This document shows positions 7,683 through 15,861 of a stretch of 64,000 bases of DNA, one piece after another. The stretch's first letter is position 1. Each line of letters starts with the position of its first letter. The DNA is taken from the NCBI RefSeq assembly GCF_007994225.1, contig NZ_VLLL01000005.1, forward strand, positions 810,359 to 874,358, given 5' to 3'. The notes below the pieces were generated by a model. It saw nothing but the letters and a program-made list of their open reading frames with translations, had not been told where the DNA came from and did no database searches. The stretch comes from Stackebrandtia albiflava (GTDB lineage: Bacteria; Actinomycetota; Actinomycetes; Mycobacteriales; Micromonosporaceae). Made by a program: the position numbers and the translations under genes.

Positions 7683-7870
7683 CGTGGCCGCCGGGAGTGC
7701 ACGACCGCGCAGGGCCAGTCGGTCCGGCAGATCTGGCAGCGTTCTCCCCGAACGACGTCCGGGAGGTGCGGCCGGTGATCGACGCCCCCGGAGGCCGCCG
7801 CCACCGCCGTGGGCTGGACCGCGATCCGTTCGGCGTCTATGCTGTCGATGCCATCCATGGAGTCCTCCAT
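7679..7870 (-). CDS. Small Cys-rich protein, possible metal-binding
   Basis: A 63-residue protein whose C-terminal part contains CQICRTDWPC, preceded by a His/Asp-rich stretch (GGVDHRPHLPDVVRGE). The C-x-x-C-x4-W-P-C pattern recurs in small actinobacterial proteins near XRE/DUF397 modules and probably binds a metal, but no function is established. It is coupled by ATGA to the 106-aa gene downstream. It starts at ATG 7870 or at the in-frame ATG 7858. It is divergent from the XRE regulator across about 220 bp. Confidence 0.55.
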   Translation of the reverse strand: MEDSMDGIDSIDAERIAVQPTAVAAASGGVDHRPHLPDVVRGERCQICRTDWPCAVVHSRRPR

Positions 7871-8093
7871 ACGCTTTGTGGACGGTTGTGCGGAGCCGGG
7901 CGCGCCTCAATCGCGCCCGGCTCCTTTCGTGAGGCCCCATCGCCCAACGGCGCAACCCCACAACGTCACCGTAGGTACGGATGCCCCGTTTTGGGAAGAC
8001 GCCACGCACTATCCGTTATGTACGGTCCTTGACGGAAACATCCGCGCCGTACCCTGCGTGACGGACACGTATGTGAGCTGCCACACTGTAGCC

Positions 8094-8918
8094 ATGACTA
8101 CCGGTAGTCCTACGATTGCGCGGCGCGTCTTGGGGACCAGTCTGCGTAATCATCGTGAATCCCGTCGTATCACCAGAACGACCGCCGGCGCGGCGATCGG
8201 TTATGCGCACCAGACGATCCAGCGCATCGAAGAGGGCACTCAGGCAACGCGCGAGCATCAGGTGCGTGGGCTTTGTCAGCTCTACGGCGTCCCTGAAGAC
8301 GAGATAGCGGAGCTGTGTCGTTATGCCAAGGAGGGCGCCAAGCGTGGCTGGTGGGAATCCTATAAGGAGGGAATGCCGCCGGAGTTCCGTGCCTTCGCGG
8401 AGACGGAGGCCGAGATCGCGGCGATGCACACGGTCGAACTGGAGCACGTTCCGGGCATCATTCAGACGGATGGATATCTGCGTGCAGCCCAAACCGCTGC
8501 GCTTCCCTTTCCGGAAGAGAAGCTGCGGGCCGTCCGGCGACTACGTCAACTCCGGCAGGAACGACTGTTCCGGCGCGATCCGCTCCCCGAGCTTCACATC
8601 GTGCTGGGGCAGTCGGCGCTGCTGTACCTCCGTCGGTTGGGTGACGTCGGTGATGAACAGCTGCGCCGTATCCGCGATGTCGCCGCTCTACCGACCGCTG
8701 ACGTCCGTGTCGCCGTGGAGCTTCACCCGGCCATGGCCTGCTCGTTCACCATTCTCACGCCAGGGCCACCGCTGCCGGGTGCGCCCTTCGTGTTCATCGA
8801 TGCGGTACACGGTGGTCGTTACGAAGAGGGTAGGGACGTAGTGTCTCTCTACGAGCGGACGTTCGCCGCTGCTCATGAAATGGCCATACCGGTAGAGGAG
8901 TACATACATGGCTGGTAA
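8094..8918 (+). CDS. XRE-family regulator with DUF5753 domain
   Basis: A 274-residue predicted DNA-binding protein. Residues 8-65 form a helix-turn-helix of the XRE/Cro type (ARRVLGTSLRNHRESRRITRTTAG, then AIGYAHQTIQRIEEG). The rest is the DUF5753 effector-like domain, recognised by the VELEHVPGIIQTDGYLRA motif and the QSALLYLRRLGD region. Such proteins are abundant in Streptomyces and relatives, usually next to DUF397 genes, and some influence morphology or secondary metabolism. Here the stop codon overlaps the ATG of the first DUF397 gene. There is no Shine-Dalgarno sequence before ATG 8094. A CACACT box 6 nt upstream, with GTGACG 18 bp further up, predicts a leaderless transcript. This gene and its neighbours are lower in GC than the surroundings. 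Confidence 0.88.
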   Translation: MTTGSPTIARRVLGTSLRNHRESRRITRTTAGAAIGYAHQTIQRIEEGTQATREHQVRGLCQLYGVPEDEIAELCRYAKEGAKRGWWESYKEGMPPEFRAFAETEAEIAAMHTVELEHVPGIIQTDGYLRAAQTAALPFPEEKLRAVRRLRQLRQERLFRRDPLPELHIVLGQSALLYLRRLGDVGDEQLRRIRDVAALPTADVRVAVELHPAMACSFTILTPGPPLPGAPFVFIDAVHGGRYEEGRDVVSLYERTFAAAHEMAIPVEEYIHGW

Positions 8919-9075
8919 ATGGCGCAAGCCCAGCCGGTCGACCGCGACCGGTGGTAACTGTGTCGAGGTGCGGTTGTCCGGTCCGGTGGAGGTCCGTGAC
9001 AGCAAGGCCCCCGCCCTCGGCAGTCTCGCCGTGGATCGTGGCGAGTTCGCCGCCCTGTTGCGTTCGGTGGGATGA
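8908..9075 (+). CDS. DUF397 protein, copy 1
   Basis: A 55-residue DUF397 protein, starting MAGKWRKPSRST and continuing GGNCVEVRL and VRDSKAPALGSLAVDRGEFAALL. Both the WRKSSRS-like start and the VRDSK motif define the family. The ATG lies 11 nt inside the end of the XRE gene and has GGTAGAGGAG upstream, so translation is coupled. DUF397 proteins are thought to act as partners of XRE regulators. The codons for residues 17-54 are almost identical at DNA level to those of the second copy. Confidence 0.9.
   Translation: MAGKWRKPSRSTATGGNCVEVRLSGPVEVRDSKAPALGSLAVDRGEFAALLRSVG
8957..9070 (+). repeat. 114-bp direct repeat, unit 1 (DUF397 core)
   Basis: This unit is 112/114 identical by eye to 9287-9400, offset by 330 bp. 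The only differences are two bases at 9021-9022 versus 9351-9352. The flanking parts of the two genes differ much more, so the identity looks like a recent duplication or ongoing gene conversion. Confidence 0.9.
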
Positions 9076-9234
9076 GTCTCCGGCTCGGTGGTCTGCGGCC
9101 CCGTGCCGCCGGCCACTCGGGCCGGATTCCCGTGCCGGTCGGGTTGCCGACATCCCCGTTGTTCGTCTGGGCCGGGGCGCATAGCGTGAGTTCCGTCAGC
9201 CCACGACGGGTGACGGAGTCGCGAGGGGATCGTC

Positions 9235-9414
9235 ATGACACCTGGAAGATGGCGCAAGTCCACTCGTAGCAACGCGAGTGGCGGCGACTGTGTCGAGGTG
9301 CGGTTGTCCGGTCCGGTGGAGGTCCGTGACAGCAAGGCCCCCGCCCTCGGTGGTCTCGCCGTGGATCGTGGCGAGTTCGCCGCCCTGTTGCGTTCGGTGG
9401 ACCGTTCCGGGTAG
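9235..9414 (+). CDS. DUF397 protein, copy 2
   Basis: A 59-residue paralogue of the upstream DUF397 protein: MTPGRWRKSTRSNASGGDCVEVRL, then VRDSKAPALGGLAVDRGEFAALLRSVDRSG. A GAGGGG ribosome binding site precedes ATG 9235. The N-terminal 15 residues diverge from copy 1 while the core is nearly identical. The 159 bp between the two copies contain no obvious gene. It is followed by a strong hairpin before the convergent LPMO gene. Confidence 0.9.
   Translation: MTPGRWRKSTRSNASGGDCVEVRLSGPVEVRDSKAPALGGLAVDRGEFAALLRSVDRSG
9287..9400 (+). repeat. 114-bp direct repeat, unit 2 (DUF397 core)
   Basis: Second unit of the repeat described at 8957-9070; two mismatches. It encodes the VRDSK core of the second DUF397 gene. 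Confidence 0.9.
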
Positions 9415-9432
9415 CACTGAACCGCCGGTGGT

Positions 9433-9465
9433 CTCCGGACCGGCGGTGAAGGCACCGGTCCGGAG
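9433..9465. terminator. Bidirectional hairpin between DUF397 and LPMO genes
   Basis: CTCCGGACCGG (9433-9443) pairs perfectly with CCGGTCCGGAG (9455-9465). A competing 9-bp stem, ACCGCCGGT/ACCGGCGGT, lies at 9421-9447. The position between two convergent 3' ends fits a shared terminator without a U tract. Confidence 0.65.
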
Positions 9466-9472
9466 TGGTCGG

Positions 9473-10405
9473 TCACTCGTGGCGGGTGCGTGGCGTCCTG
9501 CCCGCCCACCACACCGCCGCCGCGCCGGCCGCGATCAGGGCCGCGGCGATGGTCCACCAGGGCGGTCCGGTCGAGGTGTCTGCCGCGTCGGCCGATCCGG
9601 TGACGCCGGGATGGTGCGCGTGTCCGGTGAGGGCGGCCACCGCTTGAGCGGTGTACGCGTGGGCGGTCGTGGCGTCCACATCGGCCCCGACGCCGGTGAC
9701 CTCACCGTTGCCGCCGTCGAAGACCACGTCGGCGCAACTGTAGAAGTTCTCCTGTGAGTCGGAGCGCACCCAGTGCGTGTAGATCAGGTGCCGGCCGGAC
9801 TTGTCGTCGGGTAGGTCGACGTCCCAGTAGTAGTAGTGTGAGCCGCCGGGGCCGCCCGACTGGGGTGGATCGGTGACGCTCCAGAACGGCTCCAGGTCGT
9901 CCCAGCCCAGCGGTTGCAGCGGGTCGTAGCCGTCCTTGGTGATGTACATGTGAAAGGCGCCGGGATGTGCGGCCCAGTTGCTGTGCTGGACCTGGATGGT
10001 GTCGCTGGCAGTCAGGTGGGTCAGCGGCCAGTCGTCGCGGGGTGCGTCGTAGGCGCTGAAGTCGAAGGGACCGTTGTTGCCGCCGCTGCACAGTTCCCCG
10101 TCGGGGATGTAGCCGACGGTGCGTCCGCCGCCGAACGAGTCGAGTACGGCGAACCAGTTGTAGAGCGGTGTGGTGCCGGTGGTGTCCACCGCGTCGGCGC
10201 AGGCGGGGTTGTCGGGGATGATCTGGCCGGTGTCGGTGAGGCCGTCCACCCAGCACAGGTAGGTACGGCTGCCGGGCATCATGGTGACGCCGTGCGCATC
10301 GGCCGTGCCGGGTGCGGCCACCAGGGTCAATCCCAGGACGAGGGCCGCGGTGGCCGATGCGGCGAGGGGTCGCCGGATACGGGGATGGGAGATGTCTCGG
10401 TGCAT
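9473..10405 (-). CDS. AA10 lytic polysaccharide monooxygenase, membrane-tethered, probably cellulose-active
   Basis: A 310-residue copper enzyme that oxidatively cleaves crystalline polysaccharide at the cell surface. After the signal peptide (residues 1-37, ending GTADA) the mature protein starts with His (HGVTMMPGSRTYLC), giving the first histidine-brace ligand. The second His is in NWAAHPGAF near residue 152, and an axial Phe is in DSQENFYSC. LYNWFAVLDS, the PFDFSAYDA-like segment and HYYYWDVDLP match the Streptomyces CelS2/LPMO10C group, which acts on cellulose. Instead of a carbohydrate-binding module, the C-terminus carries a short linker, a hydrophobic helix (WTIAAALIAAGAAAVWWAG) and a basic RTPRTRHE tail. 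This predicts membrane anchoring, with no LPxTG motif. A CebR/CelR-type operator lies upstream. Confidence 0.93.
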   Translation of the reverse strand: MHRDISHPRIRRPLAASATAALVLGLTLVAAPGTADAHGVTMMPGSRTYLCWVDGLTDTGQIIPDNPACADAVDTTGTTPLYNWFAVLDSFGGGRTVGYIPDGELCSGGNNGPFDFSAYDAPRDDWPLTHLTASDTIQVQHSNWAAHPGAFHMYITKDGYDPLQPLGWDDLEPFWSVTDPPQSGGPGGSHYYYWDVDLPDDKSGRHLIYTHWVRSDSQENFYSCADVVFDGGNGEVTGVGADVDATTAHAYTAQAVAALTGHAHHPGVTGSADAADTSTGPPWWTIAAALIAAGAAAVWWAGRTPRTRHE

Positions 10406-10427
10406 CGGAACTCCAGTACGAGAGGAA

Positions 10428-10441
10428 TGGGAGCGCTCCCA
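10428..10441. promoter_or_regulatory. CebR/CelR-type operator upstream of the LPMO gene
   Basis: The 14-bp perfect palindrome TGGGAGCGCTCCCA is identical to the CebR/CelR operator known from Streptomyces and Thermobifida, where cello-oligosaccharides relieve LacI-family repression of cellulase genes. It ends 22 bp before the LPMO start codon, a position suited to blocking transcription. Between it and the ATG lies the weak ribosome binding region. No LacI-family regulator gene is in this window, so the repressor would act in trans. Confidence 0.85.
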
Positions 10442-10555
10442 AAACCACGGTAACAATCGATTAACGTCTATGTCAAGCGGTCCGTGGTCGTGCCGTGACG
10501 CCCGCCGTGCGGGGCCGCCCGCCGGTTCGCCGCCCGGACCCGGCACAATCCCGGT

Positions 10556-11305
10556 GTGCGGCGATGGTTCGGGCAACGCGGATACGGCCTGCGGTTCGGT
10601 TGGGGCGCCGAGGGGGCGGCGGAACTCGCCGACCCCGCCGGTGCCCTCGTGGTCGTCGACGTCCTGTCGTTCACGACCTCGGTCAGCGTCGTCGTGGAAC
10701 GCGGTGGCGCGGTCCTGCCGTTCAGGTGGCGCGACGCCCGTGCCGCCGCCCACGCCTCCCGGCACGATGCCGCGCTCGCGGTGGGGCGCCGCGAGGTGGA
10801 CGCCTCCCATCCGTGGTCGCTGTCCCCGGCGGCGCTGCGCGAGGCGCCCGCCATTCCGCGCCTGGTGCTGCCCTCGCCTAACGGATCCACCATCGCGGCG
10901 ACCGCCGGAGGCGGCACGGTCTACGCCGGTTGCCTCCGCAACGCCGCCACGGTCGCCGAACGGCTGCGGACGAAGGGTTTCGGGACACCGGAACGCCCGG
11001 TCGCCGTCGTGGCCGCCGGTGAACTCCGTTCCGGTGGCGCGTTGCGGCCCTGCCTGGAGGATCAACTCGGCGCGGCGGCCGTGCTGTCGGGACTGATCGC
11101 GGCGGGACTGCCGGCCTCACCGGAGGCGGAGACCGCCGCCGTGCGGTGGCGGCCGGACCGGGCCGCCGATCTGGTGCGGCGCAGCGGAAGCGGTGTCGAA
11201 CTCATCGAACAGGGCTACGGCGGGGACGTCGAGATCGCCGTGGAGGTCGACGCGTCCCGGACCGTGCCGGTGTTGACGGCGGAGGGCTTCGTCGCCGACC
11301 GGTGA
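10556..11305 (+). CDS. ComB-family 2-phosphosulfolactate phosphatase-like protein
   Basis: A 249-residue protein of the ComB family, whose archetype hydrolyses 2-phosphosulfolactate in coenzyme M biosynthesis. Family features include ALVVVDVLSFTTSVSVVVERGG, LVLPSPNGSTIAATA and the later AAGELRSGGALRPCLEDQLGAAAV, with acidic residues that bind magnesium. Actinobacteria do not make coenzyme M by the archaeal route, so the true substrate is probably a different phosphate ester and remains unknown. The GTG at 10556 has no ribosome binding site but a CACAAT box 6 nt upstream, again suggesting a leaderless message. It converges on the nurA gene. Confidence 0.8.
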   Translation: MRRWFGQRGYGLRFGWGAEGAAELADPAGALVVVDVLSFTTSVSVVVERGGAVLPFRWRDARAAAHASRHDAALAVGRREVDASHPWSLSPAALREAPAIPRLVLPSPNGSTIAATAGGGTVYAGCLRNAATVAERLRTKGFGTPERPVAVVAAGELRSGGALRPCLEDQLGAAAVLSGLIAAGLPASPEAETAAVRWRPDRAADLVRRSGSGVELIEQGYGGDVEIAVEVDASRTVPVLTAEGFVADR

Positions 11306-11317
11306 AAGCGGTCCGGA

Positions 11318-12259
11318 TCAGCCGACGGGGCGACTCGTGCGCAGGTTCCGCAACAGCAGCCGGGGATCGCCGAGTTTGGCGCGCAGCATCCGTTCCAGGC
11401 CCGCTATCGGCGTGAGGTTCTGCGGGGCGCGAGGGTCCTTGTGCGCCGAGGACGCCAATCGGGGCAGCATGAGGGCCGAGGCGTCCGCGAGACCGATCAC
11501 GGTGTCCACGGGCAGCTCCGCCGCGGCCTCCAACCGGGCGACACCGGCCCAGGAACCGTCACCGCCACCCGGAAGCCGGATGTACCAGGTGTAGCGCTGC
11601 CAGCTCGTCTTGAGCAGGAATACCGGGGTGCGTTCCCCCGGCTTGAGCCGGTCGACGACCTTGGCGGGTTCGTCCGTCAGGTAACGGCGCTGGTGCGACT
11701 TTATGAAACCGACCGCGCGGCGCAGGTGTTCCCGCCGCCGCAACGCGCCGTCGAGCACCAGCAGGTCCGCGTCGGCGGGCTCGGCCTCCGCCGCCACCGC
11801 CACCTCCAGGGACGTCAACCGTTCCTGAACCGCGTTGACGAGGTCGCCCGGTTCGGCGCCGGTCACCCGTCGCGCCTGATACGCCGCCACCGGCCCCGCC
11901 GACAGTTCCGCGTCCGCCACCGAACTGAACAGCCCCCGTTCCACCCGGCTGGTCACCATGGAGGCGTTGGGGGAGTGGGACGCCAGGTCGCACACCACGA
12001 CCCCGGCCGCGTAGGAGGCGCACAGCCCCGGTACCGGAGGCTGCCCCGGAACGTCGATGTCCACGCGCGCGTCGAGACGGCGGACACCGTCCACCAACAA
12101 CACCCTCGGCGGCGGAGCCGACGCGTCGGGACGCAACGGCATCCAGTCGACCGAGGGGACCTCCACGTCCAGTTCGGGGCCGGTCAACCCCCGGGCGTCG
12201 CTCAGCCGCTCCCCGCTATCGGCGTACCCGGGATCCCACGCGCTGACACTGATCCGCAT
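11318..12259 (-). CDS. nurA: NurA-type nuclease
   Basis: A 313-residue protein resembling NurA, the nuclease that works with the HerA translocase to resect DNA ends. The two Asp motifs expected of the NurA fold are visible: LLVDGVRRLDARVDI near residues 54-68 and LLVLDGALRRR near 165-175. A conserved C-terminal segment (PVFLLKTSWQRYTWYIRLP) also fits the family. The ATG abuts the sbcC stop codon directly, making it the last gene of the herA-sbcD-sbcC-nurA block. The context is strong evidence, since NurA with HerA, Mre11 and Rad50 homologues is the archaeal arrangement. The exact polarity and activity cannot be read from sequence. Confidence 0.8.
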   Translation of the reverse strand: MRISVSAWDPGYADSGERLSDARGLTGPELDVEVPSVDWMPLRPDASAPPPRVLLVDGVRRLDARVDIDVPGQPPVPGLCASYAAGVVVCDLASHSPNASMVTSRVERGLFSSVADAELSAGPVAAYQARRVTGAEPGDLVNAVQERLTSLEVAVAAEAEPADADLLVLDGALRRREHLRRAVGFIKSHQRRYLTDEPAKVVDRLKPGERTPVFLLKTSWQRYTWYIRLPGGGDGSWAGVARLEAAAELPVDTVIGLADASALMLPRLASSAHKDPRAPQNLTPIAGLERMLRAKLGDPRLLLRNLRTSRPVG

Positions 12260-14692
12260 CTACACATCCACTCTGGTCACATGAGAGCCCGACGCGTTCT
12301 TGCCCACCTCGAAGCGCACCGGGATCCGTTCGGCCAGCCCGGCGACATGCGTCACCACGCCGACCATCCGGCCGCCGGAGGTGGCCAGACTCTCCAGATT
12401 GGCCGCCACCTGGTCCAGTGTGGCCGCGTCCAATGTACCGAAGCCCTCGTCGAGCAGGATCGCCTCCAGGCACGCGCCCTCGGAGGACATGCCCGCCAAC
12501 TGGTCCGACATGGCCAGTGCGAGCGACAGCGCCGCAGCGAAGGTCTCGCCGCCGGAGAGCGTCTTGACCGGACGGGTCAGGTCCGCGTCGTGGTGGTCCA
12601 CCACATAGAACTCGGTCTCCTCCGAGATGAGCTCGTACTGTCCACCGGTCAACTGGTGGAGGATGCGGGACGCACCGGCCACCAGGTCCTCCACGGCCTC
12701 GCTCAGCAGCCAGTTCACGAAGTTCTTCGTCCCGAGGTGGCGGTGCAGTTGCCGCGCCACCTCGGCCTGCTGTGCCTGTGCCGCCCGCTGCTCCGACAGC
12801 GAGATGTACTGTCTGCGCTGCGCCGTCAGGGTGTCCAGGTCGTGCCGGGCCCGGTGGAGGGCGGCCGTCACGACGTCGGTGAAGTCCTCGGCGCCACCGC
12901 TCGGCGGCGGCGTCACGCCCGCCTCGGTCAGCCGGGCCACGAGTTCGTTACGGACGACCCGGGTCTGGGCGTCGAGTTCGTCGCGGGCCTTCAGTTCGTC
13001 GGCGCGCCGGCGGCGCCGGACGTCGAGTTGCGCGGTCGCCCACTCGGTGAGCTGGTCCCATCCCGCGCGCAGGTCGCTGCGGTCGGTCGCCGGTGGGCCG
13101 AGTCGCGCGACCCGGTCGCGGTGGTGATCGAACCGCTGCCACTCGGCGGTCTGCCGGTCGAGGACCGACCGGTGGGCGCGTTCGGCGCGCCTGGCGTCCT
13201 CGCGGGCGATCCGGACGGCGGCGGCAGCGGCGGTCAGTTCCTCGCTCCGCCGGCGCGCCGCGTCCCGTGCGTCCCGCAACTCCTCCTCGGGAGGTGCGGT
13301 CGCCAGCCGTTCCCGGAGCTGTCGTTGCTGGTCCAGGCGCTCGTCGAGTCTTCCCCGGTACTGCGCGGCCGTCTGCTGCGCCTTGACGAGCTCCGCACGG
13401 GCGGCCCGCAACGACTCCCGGGCGGCCTCCTCCTCGGCCGCGGCATCGGCGAGCGCGTCGTGGCCGGGGTGCGGGGAGGCGGCCGTGACCGGGTTCCCGC
13501 ACACCGGGCAGTCGTCTCCCTCGTGGAGCTGACGACGGAGGGTGGCGGCGAGGTCGGCGTCCCGGGCCGCCTGGTGGGCCGCCTCGGCCTGCGCCAGGTG
13601 CACCTCCGCCGACGCCACGGCGGCCTCCGCCTGCGCGAGGCGGTGTTCGGCCTCCTCGGTCAACGGCGTCCCCTTGGCGATCGACCCGGCCAGCTCCGCG
13701 GCGGCGGCGTAGTCGCCAAGTGTCTGCTCGATACGGGCGACGTCGGTGTCGGCGGCGGCGTGCCGCAACCGTTCCTCGGCCTCCTCCCGCAACGTGACCT
13801 CGGCGCGCGCCGTCTCGATGTCGGCGGCCGTGGCGGCGAGTTCATCCGCAATGGAATCCACATCGGACGGCCTGCGGATGTACGTGAGCAGCGAGTGCTC
13901 CTCGTCGACGACCTTGAGCACCGACTCGGTCTCCGAGGCCCGGCGCGCCAGTTCCTCCAGCCGGGGCAGCGCGTCCCGCACCTCCTTGTCCAAAGCGGAC
14001 AGGACGGTGATCCGCTCCGAGGCGGCGGTCAGGTCCTCGTCGGTGACGGGGGTGAGCCGGGACAACTGCGAGTCCATGTGGGACAGCACCGCCTCGGCCG
14101 CGCGGTGTTCCTCACCCGCCGCGACCTGGATGTCGCGGTAGACGGAGTGGCCCAGCAGGTTCTCCAGGATCTTCCGGCGTTCGGCGGCGCTGGCGTGCAG
14201 GAAGTCCGCGAAGGCGCCCTGCGGCAGTAGCACGCACTTGGTGAACTGCTCGAACGGCAGCCCGACGATGCGCTCCACCTGCTCCGTCAACGCCTTGGCC
14301 GAACCCGCCAACGACGTCCCCATGAGGCCGCTGACGTCACCGATCCCGCCGGGCCGCACGTCGGCCGGCAGCCGCTCCAACGCGGCGCTGGAGGTCGTCA
14401 CACGGCCCTTGCCGCCACGCTTGACGACGCGGGTGGCGACGTAGACCCGATCGGCGGCGGCGAACACCAACTGGACCTTGCCCGAGGTCGCCGAGGGCGC
14501 GAGCGCGTACTCGATGCCCTGACCCCACCTGGGCACCCTGCCGTACAGGGCGAAGCAGATCGCGTCCATCACCGTGGACTTGCCCGCCCCGGTGGGGCCC
14601 ACCAGCGCGAAGAAGTCCGCGTCGGTGAAGTCGACGACGGTGTGCCGCGAGAAGGTGCCGAAGCCCTCCATCTCCAGGCGCAGCGGACGCAT
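12260..14692 (-). CDS. sbcC: SbcC/Rad50-like SMC-family ATPase
   Basis: An 810-residue SMC-type ATPase, the partner of the SbcD nuclease in double-strand-break and hairpin processing. The Walker A motif GPTGAGKST is near residue 32. Two long Ala/Glu/Arg-rich coiled-coil arms flank a Rad50 zinc hook, CPVCGNPV, near residue 400. The ABC signature LSGGETFAAALSLALAMS is near 720 and Walker B, ILLDEGFGTLD, near 760. At 810 residues it is shorter than E. coli SbcC (about 1050), as is typical of actinobacteria. Its ATG overlaps the sbcD stop codon by one base and its stop abuts nurA. Three long antisense open frames inside it are GC-rich shadows. Confidence 0.93.
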   Translation of the reverse strand: MRPLRLEMEGFGTFSRHTVVDFTDADFFALVGPTGAGKSTVMDAICFALYGRVPRWGQGIEYALAPSATSGKVQLVFAAADRVYVATRVVKRGGKGRVTTSSAALERLPADVRPGGIGDVSGLMGTSLAGSAKALTEQVERIVGLPFEQFTKCVLLPQGAFADFLHASAAERRKILENLLGHSVYRDIQVAAGEEHRAAEAVLSHMDSQLSRLTPVTDEDLTAASERITVLSALDKEVRDALPRLEELARRASETESVLKVVDEEHSLLTYIRRPSDVDSIADELAATAADIETARAEVTLREEAEERLRHAAADTDVARIEQTLGDYAAAAELAGSIAKGTPLTEEAEHRLAQAEAAVASAEVHLAQAEAAHQAARDADLAATLRRQLHEGDDCPVCGNPVTAASPHPGHDALADAAAEEEAARESLRAARAELVKAQQTAAQYRGRLDERLDQQRQLRERLATAPPEEELRDARDAARRRSEELTAAAAAVRIAREDARRAERAHRSVLDRQTAEWQRFDHHRDRVARLGPPATDRSDLRAGWDQLTEWATAQLDVRRRRRADELKARDELDAQTRVVRNELVARLTEAGVTPPPSGGAEDFTDVVTAALHRARHDLDTLTAQRRQYISLSEQRAAQAQQAEVARQLHRHLGTKNFVNWLLSEAVEDLVAGASRILHQLTGGQYELISEETEFYVVDHHDADLTRPVKTLSGGETFAAALSLALAMSDQLAGMSSEGACLEAILLDEGFGTLDAATLDQVAANLESLATSGGRMVGVVTHVAGLAERIPVRFEVGKNASGSHVTRVDV

Positions 14693-15861
14693 CAGGCCAC
14701 CTCCTCCTCGGCCGACGCCACAGTGGAAACCCGATCGTACAGGTGATCGAACAACCGTGTGACGGCGTCGTCGGCGACACCGCGTTCCTCCAGGTAGTCG
14801 CCGAACAACTGCCGTGGCGTCCGCCCGATCCGGGAGGTACGCCGCTCACCGGAGCGCGTCTCCACCATGCCCGGGTCGATCTGGATGGCCAGGGCCCTGG
14901 GGAACAACTCCTGCACCTCCTCGCGCAGGCCCGCCCGGGACTTCTCCTTTATGTACACCCGAAGCCACGCGTTCGGTGGGGGATCGGCCTCCCGCAGCTC
15001 GGCCAGCGTTCCGCGTAGGGTGCGCAACGGCACCGCCTCGGTCAACGGCACGTGCCTGACCTGCGCGGGCGTCGACGCCGTCACGTCCACGATCAACACG
15101 CCCGGCGTGTAACTCTCCTCGCCGAAGTCCACCGCGATCGGCCCTCCACTGTAGTGGATCGGGCATCCCCCGGTCACCTTCTGCCGCCGGTGCAGGTGAC
15201 CCAGCGCCACGTAGTGCGTGGTCGGCGGGAAGATCGTCGCCGGGACCGCGTAGTCGGCGACCGTGTGCGCCTCGCGCTCACCGCCACCCACCTTCCCGCC
15301 CACGACGGTCAGGTGCCCGGTCACCAGGTTGACCGAGTCCGGCGTGAACGACGCCGACAACGCCGCGACGAGTCGCCGCAGATGGTCGGTGTACGACTGC
15401 CCGGTCTCGGCGGCGGTCAGGGAGAACAACTCGGTCGCCCGCACCGCGTAACGCTGCGACACGAACGGCAGCGCCGCGCACCGCCACGTCTCGCCCTCGG
15501 CCGTGCGACCGGTGACGAGGTGGTCGGTGGCGGTGCCGATGGTTCCCCGCAGCGTGATGCCCGCCGCGTCCGCCCATCCGCGCAACGCGTCGATCGCCGC
15601 GCCGTGATCGTGGTTGCCTGCGACCGCGACCACGTCGGCGCCGGTCTCCCGGAGCGCCGAGAGCGTCCGCACCAGGAGCTTCTGCGCGGCGGCCGACGGC
15701 GCGGCCGTCTCGAACAGGTCACCGGCGACCACGATCAGGTCAGGCCTCTCCCGCCGGGTGATCTCCACCAACTCGCGGAAGACCTCGTACTGCTCGGGCA
15801 TGCGGGACTGGCCCTTGAGGGTCGCTCCGATGTGCCAGTCGGAGGTGTGCAGAATTCGCAA
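14692..15861 (-). CDS. sbcD: SbcD/Mre11-like nuclease
   Basis: A 389-residue metallophosphoesterase, the nuclease subunit of SbcCD. Motifs in order: HTSDWHIG (metal ligands, residues 5-12), VVAGDLFE (near 47), AGNHDHG (near 83), GHLTVVGG and ALGHLHRRQ (later His ligands). I place the start at TTG 15861, since AAGGAG lies 6 nt upstream and the next codons give LRILHTSDWHIG, the normal family N-terminus. The frame stays open upstream to 16020, but that extension resembles nothing known. It lies 210 bp after the HerA-like gene and is coupled to sbcC by a TGATG overlap. The 210-bp gap shows no separate gene. Confidence 0.93.
   Translation of the reverse strand: MRILHTSDWHIGATLKGQSRMPEQYEVFRELVEITRRERPDLIVVAGDLFETAAPSAAAQKLLVRTLSALRETGADVVAVAGNHDHGAAIDALRGWADAAGITLRGTIGTATDHLVTGRTAEGETWRCAALPFVSQRYAVRATELFSLTAAETGQSYTDHLRRLVAALSASFTPDSVNLVTGHLTVVGGKVGGGEREAHTVADYAVPATIFPPTTHYVALGHLHRRQKVTGGCPIHYSGGPIAVDFGEESYTPGVLIVDVTASTPAQVRHVPLTEAVPLRTLRGTLAELREADPPPNAWLRVYIKEKSRAGLREEVQELFPRALAIQIDPGMVETRSGERRTSRIGRTPRQLFGDYLEERGVADDAVTRLFDHLYDRVSTVASAEEEVA

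Noticed and set aside
8957-9400. Insertion sequence or transposon remnant
   Set aside because: The repeats lie inside two intact DUF397 genes; there are no terminal inverted repeats or transposase.
8094-9414. Toxin-antitoxin system
   Set aside because: XRE-DUF5753 and DUF397 genes are regulatory pairs in actinobacteria; no toxin fold is visible in either DUF397 copy.
11441-14230. Very long open frame antisense to sbcC, nurA
   Set aside because: Its translation is low-complexity Arg/Gly/Gln/Val-rich with no domain, while the opposite strand has full Rad50 motifs. It is a by-product of high third-position GC.
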